A DNA stretch of 64,000 nucleotides from Caccoplasma sp905210875 (lineage in GTDB: Bacteria; Bacteroidota; Bacteroidia; Bacteroidales; UBA11471), in NCBI GenBank assembly GCA_963931635.1, contig OZ007034.1, positions 62,001 to 126,000 of the forward strand, read 5' to 3'. This document shows positions 62,188-64,000 of this stretch, piece by piece; positions within the stretch are counted from its first letter, which is position 1; each line of letters starts with the position of its first letter. A program made the translations under genes and the position numbers. The notes below the pieces were generated by a model. It was not told the origin of the DNA. It saw nothing but the letters and a program-made list of their open reading frames with translations, and did no database searches.

Positions 62188-63318
62188 ATGAAAAAACTAT
62201 ATGGAATAATATTACCTATTGTCTTGACCGTCGCTCTCTGGTGGCCCGAGACAGCTGTATCGCAATATTGGGACGATGTATACATACGCCCCAGTACCCG
62301 AGAAGAGATACAAAAGAAACAAAAGGAACGTGCACAGCAAGAGCAGGCTGCCGCCAAAGCCAAAGCCGAGAAAATTGCCGCAGCTACTCAAAATAACGAG
62401 ACTGACTACGAAACTTTTGTGCCCGACAGCCTCTGGAACGTTGATGCCTACAACCGGCGTTATGCCGAAGAATATATCGCTTCCGATGCTCAAACATCGG
62501 GCAACATGGACGATGTCGATGCTTACAATCGGCGCTCTTCGAGCCAAGGAACAACGTCCGACGATACATCGTATATCGAAGACGAGGGCTACTACCTGAA
62601 CGGGTTCTACGGTACGCAAAGCGATCTCGAATATGCCGAACGCATTCGTAAATTTCACAATCCTCGATTCACCATTCACATCACCGACCCGGCCTACACC
62701 GATATTTACTACCTTAATTCCTGGGACTGGAACGTATATGTCGATGGGACGTATGCCTATGTAACCCCCACATGGACCAATCCATGGTACTGGGATTACA
62801 TGTGGTCGCCTTACAGTTACTGGGGCCCGTCGTGGAGATGGCACTCCTACTATTGGGGTTGGGGATACCCCTACTACGGATTCGGATGGGGTTGGAGTTA
62901 TCCTCACTACCATTATTACCATCACTATTATCCTCATTATCGTCCACAACGGCCACCACATCGTCCCGATTACCGCCCACACCCATCGACAAGATCTTCA
63001 TACAGCCCCGGTGGATGGAATTCGCGCCGTCCCAACCAAAGCGTTTCAAGACCGTCCAACTCAAACGACAATCGCATCATCATCAACTCTCAGAATCAAC
63101 GAGTTAGAATGGGCAACACTTCACGGTCGTCGCAACGTCAAAATTCAACTCGACAAATTGAGACCCAACGGAGCTATAATCGAAGCTATTCTCCCAGCTA
63201 TAACAACAGCTCATCACGAGGAAGCAGCATCAGCAGCGGAAGCAGCAACTCTTCGCGGGGAAGTGTAGGCAGCGGAAGCCGTGGCGGCGGAGGTGGAGGA
63301 AGCCGCAGCCGCAGATAA
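62188..63318 (+). CDS. Secreted protein with Tyr/Trp/His-rich region and Ser/Arg/Gly tail
   Basis: A 376-residue protein from the ATG at 62188, preceded by AAAGGAGG seven bases upstream, a near-perfect Shine-Dalgarno site that is rare in this phylum. A signal peptide (to TAVSQ) is followed by a charged Gln/Ala/Lys coil (about 35-65), two copies of a VDAYNRR-containing stretch, and a conserved-looking region (RFTIHITDPAYTDIYYL). Then comes a low-complexity Trp/Tyr/His/Pro stretch (about 200-265) and a Ser/Arg/Asn/Gly tail. No catalytic family is recognised. Such proteins occur widely in Bacteroidetes; cell-surface or matrix roles are guesses. Confidence 0.7.
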   Translation: MKKLYGIILPIVLTVALWWPETAVSQYWDDVYIRPSTREEIQKKQKERAQQEQAAAKAKAEKIAAATQNNETDYETFVPDSLWNVDAYNRRYAEEYIASDAQTSGNMDDVDAYNRRSSSQGTTSDDTSYIEDEGYYLNGFYGTQSDLEYAERIRKFHNPRFTIHITDPAYTDIYYLNSWDWNVYVDGTYAYVTPTWTNPWYWDYMWSPYSYWGPSWRWHSYYWGWGYPYYGFGWGWSYPHYHYYHHYYPHYRPQRPPHRPDYRPHPSTRSSYSPGGWNSRRPNQSVSRPSNSNDNRIIINSQNQRVRMGNTSRSSQRQNSTRQIETQRSYNRSYSPSYNNSSSRGSSISSGSSNSSRGSVGSGSRGGGGGGSRSRR

Positions 63319-63364
63319 TAAGAAAGGCAACATACATAAAGAAATTTCTTAAGGACATTTTATC

Positions 63365-64000
63365 ATGAACAAGATATCAAAGACAATGGGGCTGATGGTC
63401 TTGGCGGCCGGGCTTGCTACGCAAGCATCGGCACAATCGGCTGTCGAAGCTCTCAAGCTGACCGATACCGACCTTATAGGTACGGCCCGGTTTGTAAGCA
63501 TGGGTGGTGCTTTTACGGCACTCGGAGGCGATATCAGTACCCTGTCGCAAAATCCGGCCGGCATAGGTGTATACCGCTCCAACGAAGTAGTCACCACACT
63601 GACCATATCGCCACAATCGACTCAAATAGACAATCTTCCCGGGAACAGTCGTAACAACAAAACTCGGGTCAACTTCGATAATCTGGGTTTTGTCGGCACC
63701 TTCAACTTCGGGAACATGCTGTTGCGCAACATCAACTTTGGCGTGGCCTACAACAGCCGGAAAAACTATGCTCGCAACTATCGGGTCAGCTACAACTCTC
63801 TCAACGGTTCACTCACCAATTCCATCGCCGGATTATGCAGCGAAAATCCCAATAATCTACTCACCGCAAACGGTGCTTACGACAATGGTGCTCCCTGGCT
63901 CGACATTCTTGCCTACGACAATTTCCTGATGGCCTACTCTCCCACGGCAACTGCCGCCAACAACTCCTATTACGGACTTTTCTCACAAGGAAGCACTTGG
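63365..64000 (+). CDS. OmpP1/FadL-type outer-membrane protein, N-terminal part (runs off right edge)
   Basis: The frame opens at the ATG at 63365 and stays open to base 64000 (212 codons). It has a signal peptide (to QASAQS), then the FadL-like N-terminus with FVSMGGAFTALGGDISTLSQNPAGIGVYRSNE, the NPA-containing plug motif of the OmpP1/FadL/TodX transporters of hydrophobic compounds. Beta-barrel strands with alternating aromatic residues follow (FGNMLLRNINFGVAYNS). It starts 46 bp after the preceding gene and could share its transcript. Confidence 0.8.
   Translation, partial: MNKISKTMGLMVLAAGLATQASAQSAVEALKLTDTDLIGTARFVSMGGAFTALGGDISTLSQNPAGIGVYRSNEVVTTLTISPQSTQIDNLPGNSRNNKTRVNFDNLGFVGTFNFGNMLLRNINFGVAYNSRKNYARNYRVSYNSLNGSLTNSIAGLCSENPNNLLTANGAYDNGAPWLDILAYDNFLMAYSPTATAANNSYYGLFSQGSTW

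Overview
The window looks like a chromosomal segment of a gut Bacteroidales bacterium. Evidence: many promoters with the Bacteroidetes -7 box TAnnTTTG, a type IX secretion core (porP-gldKLMN), a type III glutamine synthetase, a large inserted-domain IspG, DUF1680/GH127, GH115 and PL11 glycan enzymes, an S46 dipeptidyl peptidase, and secreted proteins with SPI or SPII signal peptides. The fairly high GC together with a T9SS would suit a Barnesiella/Odoribacter-like lineage, but that placement is inference; no database search was possible. No tRNA, rRNA, CRISPR array or intact transposase was seen.

Left part (1-12.4 kb): a minus-strand xylan side-chain operon (GH115, sialate-O-acetylesterase-type esterase, start of GH67), in which GH115 is split by a one-base frameshift near 3293. 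A DUF695 gene and lrgA-lrgB follow. Then comes the most interesting block: a membrane protein strikingly like human steroid 5-alpha-reductase (7136-7906), an Old Yellow Enzyme-type flavin reductase 22 bp behind it, and an SDR dehydrogenase. This resembles the 5AR/5BR/HSDH set of isoallo-bile-acid-producing gut Bacteroidales. A choloylglycine-hydrolase-family protein lies 48 kb away in the same window, so deconjugation and A-ring chemistry may coexist in this strain. A DPP7-type S46 peptidase closes the block.

12.4-29.7 kb: a PatB/MalY-type C-S lyase with DUF3737, a MATE exporter, an AraC regulator divergent from an acetyltransferase-lipoprotein pair, and a DEAD-box helicase. Two Sel1-repeat genes (one a PEGA-Sel1 chimera) follow, flanked by copies of a roughly 267-bp dispersed repeat. 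Then a decayed tadA-like fragment, glnN, a membrane-domain/cytidylate-kinase-like fusion and a second AraC regulator.

30-40.7 kb: a tight glutamine-amidotransferase operon glmS - purF-like - carA - carB, ended by a clear terminator, then a GH127 enzyme. 41-48.6 kb: a DUF2807 beta-helix lipoprotein, a small lipoprotein, and the T9SS operon porP-gldK-gldL-gldM-gldN.

48.7-64 kb: a PaaI thioesterase, a WcaJ-type capsule-initiating transferase, and a housekeeping run (nucleoside kinase, HAD phosphatase, rpoN, membrane protein, purE, ispG). The choloylglycine hydrolase, a PL11 rhamnogalacturonan lyase, an HdeD-like membrane protein, a Tyr/Trp/His-rich secreted protein and the start of an OmpP1/FadL-type outer-membrane protein complete the window.

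Starts were set to ATG wherever the longest open frame began with TTG or with implausible upstream residues. Promoters were called by eye from TTTG/TTG - N19-21 - TAnnTTTG.
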